Positions 1 through 6,913 of a stretch of DNA of 9,057 nucleotides are shown piece by piece. The notes below the pieces were generated by a model that was given only the letters and a program-made list of their open reading frames with translations, had not been told where the DNA came from and did no database searches. Where the stretch lies: assembly GCA_014879345.1 (NCBI GenBank), contig JACSSI010000156.1:1-9057 (forward strand). Reading direction: 5' to 3'. This DNA comes from Anaerolineae bacterium. Lineage in GTDB: Bacteria > Chloroflexota > Anaerolineae > Promineifilales > Promineifilaceae. Every line of letters begins with the position of its first letter. Positions within the stretch are counted from its first letter, which is position 1. The translations under genes and the position numbers were made by a program.

Positions 1-10
1 GCGTGACCTC

Positions 11-19
11 TGCTATAAT
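11..19 (+). promoter_or_regulatory. Extended -10 promoter of the LysM lipoprotein gene
   Basis: The sequence TGCTATAAT contains a perfect TATAAT hexamer at 14-19 preceded by the TGn extension. An extended -10 can work with a weak -35. The -35 position falls at or beyond the left edge of the window and cannot be read. Transcription would start near 25-27, giving a leader of about 100 nt before the ATG at 124. The AACGGCCGTT palindrome at 30-39 lies immediately downstream, in the initially transcribed region. Confidence 0.6.
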
Positions 20-29
20 GTGGAATAGA

Positions 30-39
30 AACGGCCGTT
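30..39. repeat. AACGGCCGTT palindrome, intergenic copy
   Basis: This is the only perfect copy outside a coding region. The symmetry extends to 12 bp (29-40, AAACGGCCGTTT). It lies 11 nt after the -10 box, at about +4 to +13 of the predicted transcript, where a bound protein or methylation could affect initiation. Confidence 0.85.
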
Positions 40-113
40 TTCAGAGCTTTGAAAACTGTAATCAAAAAAGCGTCAAAAAGATAGCGGTCGGTGTGGGCCA
101 AAGCAGGATAATT

Positions 114-119
114 AGGAGG
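114..119 (+). promoter_or_regulatory. Ribosome binding site of the LysM gene
   Basis: AGGAGG, a full Shine-Dalgarno core, ends 4 nt before the ATG at 124. It is the strongest such site in the window and fixes the start of the LysM lipoprotein. Confidence 0.85.
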
Positions 120-123
120 CTGT

Positions 124-531
124 ATGCGTAAAAATTTAGTTATTTCTCTTATTTTATTGAGTATATTGTTGGCGGCCTGTGGTGGTGCAAGTCAACCAGT
201 TTCTGAATCGGTAGATATGAATGGTGTGGATGGGAGCATGGAATCCGCCCTCGAAGTAGATGCGCCTAGTTTTGAACCAACGCCGACACCGCCGCTCCCC
301 CCTACATTCACACCTTCCGCCATGGCTCATCAAGGTCACCTTTACCTCTTACCCGTATCAGGTGCGGATGGCTCTATTCAGTATGCTTATAAAGTTCGGC
401 CAGGAGACAATCTGTCCTCAATTAGTGCCATGTACGGTGTTTCTGTACAAGATGTCATGATAATCAATGACATTGCTGATGTAAATCATATTGAAGTTGG
501 CGAATTACTCATTATTCCCATTGAGGGTTAG
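124..531 (+). CDS. LysM domain lipoprotein
   Basis: A 135-residue exported lipoprotein predicted to sit on the outer face of the membrane and bind peptidoglycan-type glycans. Residues 1-19 form a lipoprotein signal: MRKN, a hydrophobic stretch, then lipobox LAAC with Cys19 as the lipidation site. A low-complexity acidic and then Pro/Thr-rich linker (about 20-65, including PTPTPP) leads to a single C-terminal LysM domain at about 89-132. The domain has the typical YKVRPGDNLSSIS opening, the YGVSVQDV middle and the VGELLIIP end. No catalytic domain is present, so it is a binding or anchoring protein rather than a hydrolase. The ATG is set by AGGAGG at 114-119. It is a single-gene unit facing clpC, with a shared terminator at 635-672. 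The fold assignment is secure; the cellular role is inferred. Confidence 0.9.
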   Translation: MRKNLVISLILLSILLAACGGASQPVSESVDMNGVDGSMESALEVDAPSFEPTPTPPLPPTFTPSAMAHQGHLYLLPVSGADGSIQYAYKVRPGDNLSSISAMYGVSVQDVMIINDIADVNHIEVGELLIIPIEG

Positions 532-634
532 CATCAATCCCAATACAAAAAACAAACCTGCCTGGTAAGAATTCACGAATCGGGTACTCGTCTTCGTGGG
601 CATGACAATCGAGAGTGGCCTGTATAGTCACAAC

Positions 635-672
635 AAAAAAAGCCCGTCATGTACATGACGGGCTTTTTGTTT
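635..672. terminator. Bidirectional intrinsic terminator between the LysM gene and clpC
   Basis: A perfect 24-bp inverted repeat (641-664; arms AGCCCGTCATGT and ACATGACGGGCT) has an A7 tract on its left (635-641) and a T5 run on its right (664-668). Each strand therefore yields a GC-rich hairpin followed by a U tract. It lies about 100 nt after the LysM stop and 18 nt after the clpC stop, so it can end both convergent transcripts. The rest of 532-690 shows no gene. Confidence 0.9.
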
Positions 673-690
673 CTGCTAGAAAAATTGTGG

Positions 691-3201
691 CTAGACAGTC
701 GGTAGGGCGACTTCTAATGATGCTTCAGGCACTTCTTTATGATAGAGGATAATTTCTGCCTCTGCCCCTTCACCCTCCACATCCACAACCACAATGTCAC
801 CTGAGCTGAACTGTCCAGATAAGACAGCATCAGACAATTTATCTTCTACTTTAGTCTGAATCAATCGGCGTAACGGCCGTGCTCCAAATTCAGGATCATA
901 ACCGTGTTGTCCAAGCCAATTTCGTGCATTATCCGTTGCTTCAATCGTCAATTCATGATCCAACAGGCGATCATTCACTTCCAATAAAATGAAATCAACA
1001 ATCTTGCGAATATCAGGTTGTGAAAGCTGCCGGAAAACGATAATGCTGTCTACACGATTGATAAATTCTGGCCGGAATTGGCGTTTTAACTCATCCATCA
1101 ACGTTTTCCGCATATTGGCATGTTGTGCTTTTTGTTCTACCGTTTCATCCTGTTGGAAAGCAAAACCCAAATTTGGGCCACGTTTAATCGTATCAGCACC
1201 GACATTGGAGGTCATGATAATCATCGCATTACGGAAATTAACTTTTTGTCCTTTGGCGTCAGAGAGATGCCCCTCTTCCATAATTTGCAATAACAGATTA
1301 AACGTTTCAGGATGTGCCTTTTCAATCTCATCAAACACAACAATAGAATAGGGACGACGACGCACAGCTTCAGTCAGTTGACCAGCATCCTCATAACCCA
1401 CATATCCGGGCGGGGAACCAACGAGACGAGCAACATTATGCCGTTCCATAAACTCAGACATATCTAATTGCACCAAAGCTTCTTCACTACCAAACAAAAA
1501 GTTGGCTAAAGCTTTGGTTAGTTCTGTTTTACCAACACCCGTTGGCCCCAGGAAAATGAAGGAACCAATGGGACGGCGTGGATCTTTCAACCCAGCGCGA
1601 GCACGGCGGACAGCCTTGGAGATAGCTTCAATTGCCTCTTCCTGCCCCACAATATGGTTACGCAATTCTTCTTCCATGCGCATCAGTCGAGAGGATTCTT
1701 CTTCTGTAAATTGATACACAGGAATACCAGTCCACATAGCCAGAACTTCAGCAATATCTTCTGCTGTAACATTTACGCCCTCGCCTTGAGCAGAATTGGC
1801 ACGCATCTGATCCAGTCGTTGCTGAATTTCAGTTTCACGGAGGTTCCAGTTCTCGGCAACATCTGCCTGCCCTTTTTCCAGAGCATAATCACGTTCTTCA
1901 CGCGCATTGCGTAATTCTTCATACGCATCTTCAATATCAGCAGGCTGAGGCATGCGGTACATGCGCACACGGGAAGCACTCTCATCAATTAAATCGATGG
2001 CCTTGTCAGGTAAGAAACGCTCAGTCACATATCTAGTGGACAGATTGACAGCAGCTTCAATTGCTTCTTCAGTAATGGTTAAATTGTGATGCGACTCGTA
2101 AGCCCCTTTGATGCCTTTGAGAATTTGAATTGTTTCTTCGGAAGATGGTTCATCAACCCGTACAGGCTGGAAACGACGTTCCAATGCAGCATCACTTTCA
2201 ATGTATTTGCGATATTCTTCTAGTGTGGTGGCGCCAATACATTGCAATTCACCACGTGCCAGGGATGGTTTTAGAATATTAGCAGCATCAACTGAGCTAC
2301 CAGCAGAGCCTGCACCAACAAGCATATGTACTTCATCGATGAACAAAATAGAATCGCTGGCTTTTAGTTCATCAATAACGCGCTTGAGCCGCTCTTCAAA
2401 TTGACCTCGATACATTGTACCGGCGACTAAACTGCCTACATCAAGCTGCAAAACACGCTTGCCATGTAGAATTTCAGGTACGCGCCCTGCTACAACCCGC
2501 TGGGCTAAACCTTCGATGATGGCAGTTTTGCCCACACCTGGTTCACCAATAAGCGCCGGGTTATTCTTTGTACGGCGTGCCAATATTTGAATAACGCGCT
2601 CAATTTCAGTTTGACGCCCGATAACCGGATCAAGTTTACCTTCTTCTGCCAGGGCAGTCAGATCGGTAGCTAGTTGATCTACCATGGGCGTCTTGCTCTT
2701 TTCTTTTTTGGTTTGCTTTGTTGCGGCTGGCCCTTCTGCAGATGTAACGGGGCTTTCTTTTAACATCCGTTTGGTTTGACGTCGGATTTGTTCGGCGCTG
2801 ATGCCAAACTTGCGCAGCACATCTATGGCTACGCCTTCATTTTGGCGAGCCATACCCAGCAGCAGATGTTCAGTGCTGATGTAATGCTGCCCCATACGTC
2901 GAGCTTCCTCAACAGCCAATTCAAGCAGCCGTTTTGTGCTAGGGGAAAGCTCGATTTTGGTGAACGGAGTGCGGGTGGTGGGGTTGCTTGACAAGCGTTC
3001 GACCATTGCTTGTACACGAACTACGTCCAAGCCTAGTTCACGCAAAACACGACCAGCTACACCACCTTCTTCACGCAGCAAGCCAATAAGAACATGTTCG
3101 CTGCCAATGTAGCTGTGGTTGAGGCGTTCAGCTTCTTCTTGTGCCAAACTTAAGACGCGGCGTGCGCGTTGGGTAAATCGTTCCCAATTTTTAGAATTCA
3201 C
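691..3201 (-). CDS. clpC: ATP-dependent Clp protease ATP-binding subunit ClpC
   Basis: An 836-residue Hsp100/AAA+ unfoldase that feeds substrates to ClpP in the cytoplasm; the length is normal for ClpC. Two Clp_N repeats span about 3-145. The first ATPase domain has Walker A GEPGVGKT (219-226), pore loop MYRG (263-266), Walker B ILFIDE (285-290) and an arginine-finger region ERRF (341-344). A short coiled-coil middle domain of ClpC type, not the long ClpB type, lies at about 420-470. The second ATPase has Walker A GPTGVGKT (552-559), pore loop GYVG (599-602), Walker B VVFDE (621-625), NRVD (715-718) and sensor-2 GARPLRR (773-779). An LGF tripeptide (678-680) sits where ClpC carries its ClpP-docking loop, so partnership with ClpP is likely. 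Translation starts at GTG (3199-3201), with GAGGTGA 6 nt upstream. It is the second gene of the S1-clpC operon. The ctsR-mcsA-mcsB genes seen beside clpC in Bacillus are absent here. Confidence 0.97.
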   Translation of the reverse strand: MNSKNWERFTQRARRVLSLAQEEAERLNHSYIGSEHVLIGLLREEGGVAGRVLRELGLDVVRVQAMVERLSSNPTTRTPFTKIELSPSTKRLLELAVEEARRMGQHYISTEHLLLGMARQNEGVAIDVLRKFGISAEQIRRQTKRMLKESPVTSAEGPAATKQTKKEKSKTPMVDQLATDLTALAEEGKLDPVIGRQTEIERVIQILARRTKNNPALIGEPGVGKTAIIEGLAQRVVAGRVPEILHGKRVLQLDVGSLVAGTMYRGQFEERLKRVIDELKASDSILFIDEVHMLVGAGSAGSSVDAANILKPSLARGELQCIGATTLEEYRKYIESDAALERRFQPVRVDEPSSEETIQILKGIKGAYESHHNLTITEEAIEAAVNLSTRYVTERFLPDKAIDLIDESASRVRMYRMPQPADIEDAYEELRNAREERDYALEKGQADVAENWNLRETEIQQRLDQMRANSAQGEGVNVTAEDIAEVLAMWTGIPVYQFTEEESSRLMRMEEELRNHIVGQEEAIEAISKAVRRARAGLKDPRRPIGSFIFLGPTGVGKTELTKALANFLFGSEEALVQLDMSEFMERHNVARLVGSPPGYVGYEDAGQLTEAVRRRPYSIVVFDEIEKAHPETFNLLLQIMEEGHLSDAKGQKVNFRNAMIIMTSNVGADTIKRGPNLGFAFQQDETVEQKAQHANMRKTLMDELKRQFRPEFINRVDSIIVFRQLSQPDIRKIVDFILLEVNDRLLDHELTIEATDNARNWLGQHGYDPEFGARPLRRLIQTKVEDKLSDAVLSGQFSSGDIVVVDVEGEGAEAEIILYHKEVPEASLEVALPTV
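872..881. repeat. Degenerate (9/10) AACGGCCGTT copy in clpC
   Basis: AACGGCCGTG, one mismatch from the palindrome. It is read in the clpC frame as Arg-Pro-Leu of the conserved sensor-2 motif GARPLRR, a frame no perfect copy uses. It is probably a coincidence imposed by the protein motif rather than a true family member. Confidence 0.4.
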
Positions 3202-3207
3202 AGGTTT

Positions 3208-3214
3208 TCACCTC
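3208..3214 (-). promoter_or_regulatory. Ribosome binding site deciding the GTG start of clpC
   Basis: On the minus strand GAGGTGA lies 6 nt upstream of the GTG at 3201-3199. It supports the non-ATG start, which reads MNSKNWERFT and matches the usual beginning of Clp_N. It sits in the 43-nt S1-clpC spacer, which shows no terminator or obvious promoter. Confidence 0.8.
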
Positions 3215-3244
3215 GGATTTACTGAACGCGGCTGCAAGGTTAGT

Positions 3245-4381
3245 CTAAGCGGCATTAAACATTTCCAAGTCAGATTCCATATATTTGTCGGAAGCGACTT
3301 GTTTTATGCTTAGTCCAAGCTGACGCTGTTCAGGATCTATACGAATGATACGGACGGTCACATCTTGTGACGATTTTACAACTTCACGTGGATGGGTAAT
3401 ATGATCTTCTGAAAGTTCTGATATGTGGATGAGTCCTTCCAGTTCATAATCATCCTGGATTCGGGCAAATGCACCAAAGTTCGTTAATTTGGTAATTTTG
3501 GCTGCCATAAGTTGGCCGACTTGATAGTTTTCTGAGACTAGTGACCATGGGTCTGCTTCTAATCTTTTGATACTCAAAGCAAGCCGCTGCCGTTCTTCAT
3601 CTACTTTTAACACATAAACAGAAACATTGTCACCTACTTTGAGTTTTTCTGACGGATTATTAATGCGTTTCCAGCTTAACTCAGATAGATGGACAAGTCC
3701 TTCTACACCACCAATGTCGATGAAGGCGCCAAAATCTGCCAGGTTGACAACTTTACCTTCGTATACATCGCCTTCTTGGATGTTGATTAGTAATTTTTCT
3801 CGTCGGGTTTGGCGTAATTCTTGTTCTGCGGCTCTTTCAGATAGGATGAGACGATTTCGCTCTCTGTCTACTTCGATAACTTTGCTGCTGATTTCTTTGC
3901 CTACAGCATATTCTTTTTCAGCCTGACGCCCGTGAATCAGCTGTGAGTTTGGAATGAAGCCACGGATATGGCCTACTCCTACCAGGATGCCACCTCTGTT
4001 GTTGCCAACAATTTTGCCTTTGTGTACTTCTTTGCTAGCCATCAAATCTTCGGCATCTAGCCAATCTTGTTGAGCAGCGGCTTTGACGTATGAAAGAATT
4101 GTATTTCCGTTGGCGTCTTCTGGTTCGACGACGAAGACTGGAATTTCTGTACCAACTTCTAACTTTTCTTTTGTTTCTTGGTCTAGACTGTCTACTTCTC
4201 GATTGGAGATGATGCCTTCGGATTTTGATCCGATGTCGACGATGATCTCATTGTTTTGGTTAGAAACGATGTATCCTCGCCGGATTTCTCCAGCTTTGGG
4301 TAGCTTGAAATCTACTGATAATAAAAAATCCATGGGGTGCTCAGATGCACCACCCCCCGTTCCTGTTGAGTTACTTGCCAA
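3245..4381 (-). CDS. rpsA: Ribosomal protein S1-like protein with four S1 domains
   Basis: A 378-residue RNA-binding protein with four OB-fold S1 domains at about 30-100, 117-183, 203-272 and 287-361. Domains 3 and 4 are the most canonical (DFGAFIDIGGVEGLVHLSELS and NFGAFARI...GLIHISELS), each ending in the R-x-x-L-x-L-S-I-K signature. Four-domain S1 proteins are usual outside Proteobacteria, where S1 has six. They bind mRNA, with or without stable 30S association. Translation starts at TTG (4381-4379), supported by GAGAGG 8 nt upstream (4390-4395). The alternative is ATG Met17 (4333-4331), which would lose only a Gly/Ser-rich tail and has a less well placed ribosome binding site. It is the first gene of the operon with clpC, with its own promoter at 4428-4455. 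A bS1 identity is likely; a general S1-domain RNA-binding protein cannot be excluded. Confidence 0.92.
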   Translation of the reverse strand: MASNSTGTGGGASEHPMDFLLSVDFKLPKAGEIRRGYIVSNQNNEIIVDIGSKSEGIISNREVDSLDQETKEKLEVGTEIPVFVVEPEDANGNTILSYVKAAAQQDWLDAEDLMASKEVHKGKIVGNNRGGILVGVGHIRGFIPNSQLIHGRQAEKEYAVGKEISSKVIEVDRERNRLILSERAAEQELRQTRREKLLINIQEGDVYEGKVVNLADFGAFIDIGGVEGLVHLSELSWKRINNPSEKLKVGDNVSVYVLKVDEERQRLALSIKRLEADPWSLVSENYQVGQLMAAKITKLTNFGAFARIQDDYELEGLIHISELSEDHITHPREVVKSSQDVTVRIIRIDPEQRQLGLSIKQVASDKYMESDLEMFNAA

Positions 4382-4389
4382 AATGTGTG

Positions 4390-4395
4390 CCTCTC
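4390..4395 (-). promoter_or_regulatory. Ribosome binding site supporting the TTG start of the S1 gene
   Basis: GAGAGG on the minus strand, 8 nt upstream of the TTG. The nearby ATG at 4397-4395 is out of frame and hits a stop within nine codons, so it is not the start. Confidence 0.65.
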
Positions 4396-4399
4396 ATTC

Positions 4400-4416
4400 T
4401 TACCGGACGTACCGGC
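4400..4416 (-). promoter_or_regulatory. Small hairpin and TACCGG direct repeat in the S1 leader
   Basis: In the predicted 5' UTR the plus strand reads TACCGG (4401-4406) and again TACCGG (4410-4415). On the transcript CCGG-TACGT-CCGG can form a short stem, extended by one G-U and one U-A pair, just upstream of the ribosome binding site. S1 genes are known to be autoregulated through their leaders in enterobacteria; a similar role here is only a guess. The stem is short and may be meaningless. Confidence 0.3.
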
Positions 4417-4427
4417 ATTTTTCTTTG

Positions 4428-4455
4428 ATTATACTGGGTTTGATGTGATTGGCAA
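4428..4455 (-). promoter_or_regulatory. Sigma-70-type promoter of the S1-clpC operon
   Basis: Reading the minus strand, a -35 TTGCCA (4455-4450, 5/6 to TTGACA) is followed after a 16-nt spacer by a perfect -10 TATAAT (4433-4428). The start point would be near 4421, giving a leader of about 40 nt before the TTG of S1. The position upstream of the first operon gene and the good match make this the best promoter in the window. Confidence 0.7.
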
Positions 4456-4475
4456 TACTGTGACTCGAGTGTTAA
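4449..4475. promoter_or_regulatory. Degenerate CIRCE-like element over the S1-clpC promoter
   Basis: TTGGCAATA, then exactly 9 nt, then GAGTGTTAA. The CIRCE operator bound by the heat-shock repressor HrcA is TTAGCACTC-N9-GAGTGCTAA. The right half matches 8/9 and the left half 6/9, with the exact spacer. It overlaps the predicted -35 (4450-4455), where a repressor would block RNA polymerase, upstream of a chaperone gene. Against it, the left half is weak, the dyad symmetry of the site itself is only 5/9, and CIRCE is usually strongly conserved. Confidence 0.35.
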
Positions 4476-4627
4476 TTTAGCTCATATATGGTCTGTCTGA
4501 TTGGTGTTGGGCTTAAAAAGGAAGGCGATGTGGCTGTTTCAGGAGTAGTGAGCCAAATAGGACAGCTATTATTGGAGTGGTTTTGTAAAATTAGGTGGTG
4601 GTTTTGTTTCAGGGGTTGTTTTATGGT

Positions 4628-5518
4628 TTATTGGGTGGCAACGGCCGTTTTCACCAGTTTTATCTCAAATAGTGTAGGCCATAGTTTGCCTGTTACAAAT
4701 AAACGGCCGTTTTCTGCATCATAAGCAATGCCATTGAGTACGTCTACTGGTTGTGTCAGCAAATCGGGGGAAAGGATTCCGGTTAAGTCTATCCAGGCTG
4801 TAACCTGGCCGGTAGTGGGATTGATGCGGGCGATGCGGTTGGTTTGCCAGACGTTGGCGTATACGTCGCCGTTGATATATTCCAGTTCATTTAAGAGCAT
4901 GACGGGGTTGCCGTTTTCGTCAAAAACGGGGATTTTATTTTTGATTTCCAGGGTATCTGGATCAAGAAAATAAAGATTATTGGTGCCATCACTCATGATG
5001 AGTTGTTCACCGTCGTGGGTAAGCCCCCAGCCTTCTGTGGGGTAGCTAAAAGTTCCTAGCAGTTCAAAGCTGTCCTGGTCATAGATGAAGCCAGTTTGGT
5101 TTTTCCACGTCAGTTGATAGATTTTGTCATTGAAGACAGTGATGCCTTCCCCGAAATATTGCTCTGGAATGGTCGAACTATTTTGTACAACCCCGGTTTC
5201 CAGATCAACTTCACGCAAGCTGGATTGGCCGTTACGGCCAGTGCCTTCGTATAGAACATCATCAACGTAAATGAGTCCCTGGGTGAAGGCGTTGGGATCA
5301 TGCGGGTAGCTGTTGATGATTTCGTAGGTGTAGATAACAGGGGATGTGCTTGTGGCGGTTGTTTCTGTGGGGATGGGAACGGCCGTTGCTGTTGACGGTA
5401 TTTGCGTAGGGAGTAAAGGCGTTGTGAGTTGTGCGGACTGTGGTTGGCAGGCGTTGACCAGAATCAAAAATAATAACGAGCTATAAATTGATAAACGCTT
5501 CATAAATAGAACTCTCAT
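4628..5518 (-). CDS. Glutaminyl-peptide cyclotransferase lipoprotein (glutamine cyclotransferase family)
   Basis: A 296-residue exported enzyme predicted to convert N-terminal glutamine of peptides or proteins to pyroglutamate, releasing ammonia. It belongs to the plant/bacterial beta-propeller type of glutaminyl cyclase, unrelated to the zinc-dependent animal type. Family hallmarks: PHDPNAFTQGL (72-82), FGEGIT (122-127), QLTW (135-138), EGWGLTHDG (162-170), SDGTNNLYFLDP (176-187), LNELEYING (209-217), NVWQT (222-226) and LNGIAYD...LFVTGKLWP (261-281). The N terminus is a lipoprotein signal (lipobox VNAC, Cys24) followed by a Thr/Pro-rich linker (about 30-60). The ATG at 5518 overlaps the MFS stop as ATGA, suggesting coupling. 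An ATG five codons in (5503) has GAGAG 8 nt upstream and gives a textbook MKRL signal peptide, so it is an equally good start. The last residues, KTAVATQ, come from a palindrome copy. Confidence 0.93.
   Translation of the reverse strand: MRVLFMKRLSIYSSLLFLILVNACQPQSAQLTTPLLPTQIPSTATAVPIPTETTATSTSPVIYTYEIINSYPHDPNAFTQGLIYVDDVLYEGTGRNGQSSLREVDLETGVVQNSSTIPEQYFGEGITVFNDKIYQLTWKNQTGFIYDQDSFELLGTFSYPTEGWGLTHDGEQLIMSDGTNNLYFLDPDTLEIKNKIPVFDENGNPVMLLNELEYINGDVYANVWQTNRIARINPTTGQVTAWIDLTGILSPDLLTQPVDVLNGIAYDAENGRLFVTGKLWPTLFEIKLVKTAVATQ
4640..4649. repeat. AACGGCCGTT palindrome at the 3' end of the cyclotransferase gene
   Basis: Encodes TAV in the C-terminal tail KTAVATQ, outside the conserved fold. 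The flanks GGTG (4634-4637) and CACC (4652-4655) extend the symmetry to an imperfect 22-bp palindrome just before the stop codon. Confidence 0.9.
4702..4711. repeat. AACGGCCGTT palindrome in the cyclotransferase gene
   Basis: Encodes NGR of ENGRLFV, near the end of the propeller. Symmetry extends to 12 bp (4701-4712). It lies 62 bp from the previous copy. Confidence 0.9.
5378..5387. repeat. AACGGCCGTT palindrome in the cyclotransferase linker
   Basis: Encodes TAV within the low-complexity linker STATAVPIP after the lipobox, a region under little sequence constraint. Confidence 0.9.
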
Positions 5519-6912
5519 TTTGCTTGGATGATGCTTTGCGCTCGCGTCGTCAGCGTTTGTTTGACTGTGTCAATATCAGCCGGGACGGTTTTGCTCGCGA
5601 AATAATAGCAAACTCCTGCCGGGATGACGAGAAGCTGAAAGAATGCTAATCCGATAGAAAAATTCATGGGTGGTGAAAAATTGGTTGAGAGCATCGTGAA
5701 CACAAACCCAGTCAAACCAATGCTGATGGCATTGCCAACAGCGCGGAAAATACGGGTGATGCCAATGGTAGTGCCGCGATGCTCGGGCAGGTTCACATCT
5801 GTGATCAGCGCTGCCCAATTTGGCGCTTCTGAAGAAAACAGTGCCATGGCTAAAAATGCCACGATAAACAAGGACAAAATCCAGCCATTCAACAGCAAAT
5901 TCACCCCAAGCTGGGCGCTCATTTCCCAGAAGTTTCCCTGGTCAGGCAGCACAATCCCTTTGATGGGCATAAAAAAGAGCAAGATGAAGAAGGGGACTGC
6001 GCCTAGAAGGGCAATCATTGCCAGCCAGGTGCGGCCTTTGGGGTTGCGTTTTTGCCATTTATCACCCAGGTAGCCAGCCGGAATTGCCATTAGAATACCG
6101 ACGCTGAAGAGGATGACAAAGACATTGCCAACGGCCGTTGATATTTCCAGATCAAATCCGAGCGCTTCAACCTGGGCGACTGCCCACCTGGGCACCCAGG
6201 TGGTGGAACCAAAGGCGAGTGTGAGCAGGGTTGTTTGTAAAATGAGCCAACGATTGGATTTGTTGCTGAATATTTTGTGGATGTCGGCGCGTTTAATGCG
6301 GTAGGCATAGCTTTGGCCTGCGGCAAACAGGGGGGCTAATTCGGGTTCATTCTTGCCGCGCTCCGGTTCTTGGGTGAACAGATAGAGTACGGCGCAGACC
6401 AATCCTGCCAACGCGATGATCCAGAATGAATAGCGCCAGTTGAAGGCGCCAATGGTGCTGGCCAGGATGGCACCAAGCGCCGCGCCAAGCGATTGGGAAA
6501 TGCTCCATAAGCTCAAAGCGAAGCCACGCCGGTGTACGGGAATCATATCGCTGACAACGCTGAAGCCGACGGAGGCGATGCTGCCAATGCCAACGGCCGT
6601 TATCACCTGACCCAGCACAAATTGCCAAAACGACTCGGCAAAACCAGTCAAGGTCATCGCGCTTACCCACAGCAGCGTGCCTCCAAACAGGATGCGTTTC
6701 CGGTTGTTGTGATCTCCCTTGTAGCCCCAATAGGCCGCAGAAATGGCAGCGATGAGGACGTAAACGGCCGTTACCATGCCCAGTGCAGTCTCATTCGCAT
6801 CAAACTCGCGGGAGATAAGCGCATACAACGGCGGCATGACACCAGCCGCAGCATTATCTAGCGAAGCCAGCACGATGAAGACGGCGAAGGTATAAATTTG
6901 AGAAAAACGCAA
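5515..6912 (-). CDS. MFS transporter with 12 membrane segments
   Basis: A 465-residue major facilitator superfamily permease in the cytoplasmic membrane; the substrate is unknown. Twelve hydrophobic segments can be followed (first about 5-26, last about 418-438), with a central cytosolic loop at about 180-220. Motif A-type loops follow helices 2 and 8: GYKGDHNNRKR (63-73) and GYLGDKWQKR (280-289). PVHRRG (125-130) and PEHRGT (376-381) occupy matching places in the two halves, reflecting the family's internal duplication. The overall pattern resembles spinster-like or sugar-phosphate-type MFS members, but that subfamily is a guess. Translation starts at TTG (6912-6910), one base after the stop of the upstream gene (TAG-T-TTG), without a clear ribosome binding site, so it probably depends on coupling. 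The next ATG (Met26) would cut through helix 1. Its 3' end overlaps the cyclotransferase start as ATGA. Confidence 0.92.
   Translation of the reverse strand: MRFSQIYTFAVFIVLASLDNAAAGVMPPLYALISREFDANETALGMVTAVYVLIAAISAAYWGYKGDHNNRKRILFGGTLLWVSAMTLTGFAESFWQFVLGQVITAVGIGSIASVGFSVVSDMIPVHRRGFALSLWSISQSLGAALGAILASTIGAFNWRYSFWIIALAGLVCAVLYLFTQEPERGKNEPELAPLFAAGQSYAYRIKRADIHKIFSNKSNRWLILQTTLLTLAFGSTTWVPRWAVAQVEALGFDLEISTAVGNVFVILFSVGILMAIPAGYLGDKWQKRNPKGRTWLAMIALLGAVPFFILLFFMPIKGIVLPDQGNFWEMSAQLGVNLLLNGWILSLFIVAFLAMALFSSEAPNWAALITDVNLPEHRGTTIGITRIFRAVGNAISIGLTGFVFTMLSTNFSPPMNFSIGLAFFQLLVIPAGVCYYFASKTVPADIDTVKQTLTTRAQSIIQAK
6130..6139. repeat. AACGGCCGTT palindrome in the MFS gene
   Basis: Encodes TAV of ISTAVGNVF (about residues 258-266), at the start of membrane helix 8. 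Confidence 0.9.
6592..6601. repeat. AACGGCCGTT palindrome in the MFS gene
   Basis: Encodes TAV of QVITAVGIG (102-110) in membrane helix 4. Here and at 6130 the triplet is preceded by a small or hydrophobic residue and followed by Gly. Confidence 0.9.
6763..6772. repeat. AACGGCCGTT palindrome in the MFS gene
   Basis: Encodes TAV of GMVTAVYVL (45-53) in membrane helix 2. It is the third copy in this one gene. Confidence 0.9.
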
Positions 6913-6913
6913 A

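Noticed and set aside
574..598. A short inverted repeat CACGAA/TTCGTG downstream of the LysM gene
   Set aside because: The stem is only 6 bp with a 13-nt loop and has no U-tract. The strong terminator at 635-672 explains the 3' end better.
989..1351. Plus-strand frames opposite clpC
   Set aside because: All are antisense shadows of a fully intact, conserved AAA+ gene.
4083..4448. A 121-codon plus-strand frame opposite the start of the S1 gene
   Set aside because: It is antisense to the well-supported S1 domains and promoter, and its product looks like reverse-strand translation.
4382..4627. CtsR-type operator (repeated GGTCAAA) upstream of the S1-clpC operon
   Set aside because: No tandem GGTCAAA or TTTGACC heptads are present in the intergenic region.
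4488..4724. A 78-codon plus-strand frame in the intergenic region upstream of S1
   Set aside because: It runs antisense into the conserved cyclotransferase C terminus, has no ribosome binding site and resembles no known protein.
5217..5233. TTGGCCGTTACGGCC as a further palindrome copy
   Set aside because: It shares GGCCGTT but lacks the AAC half and encodes conserved cyclotransferase residues (GRNGQS). It was not counted.
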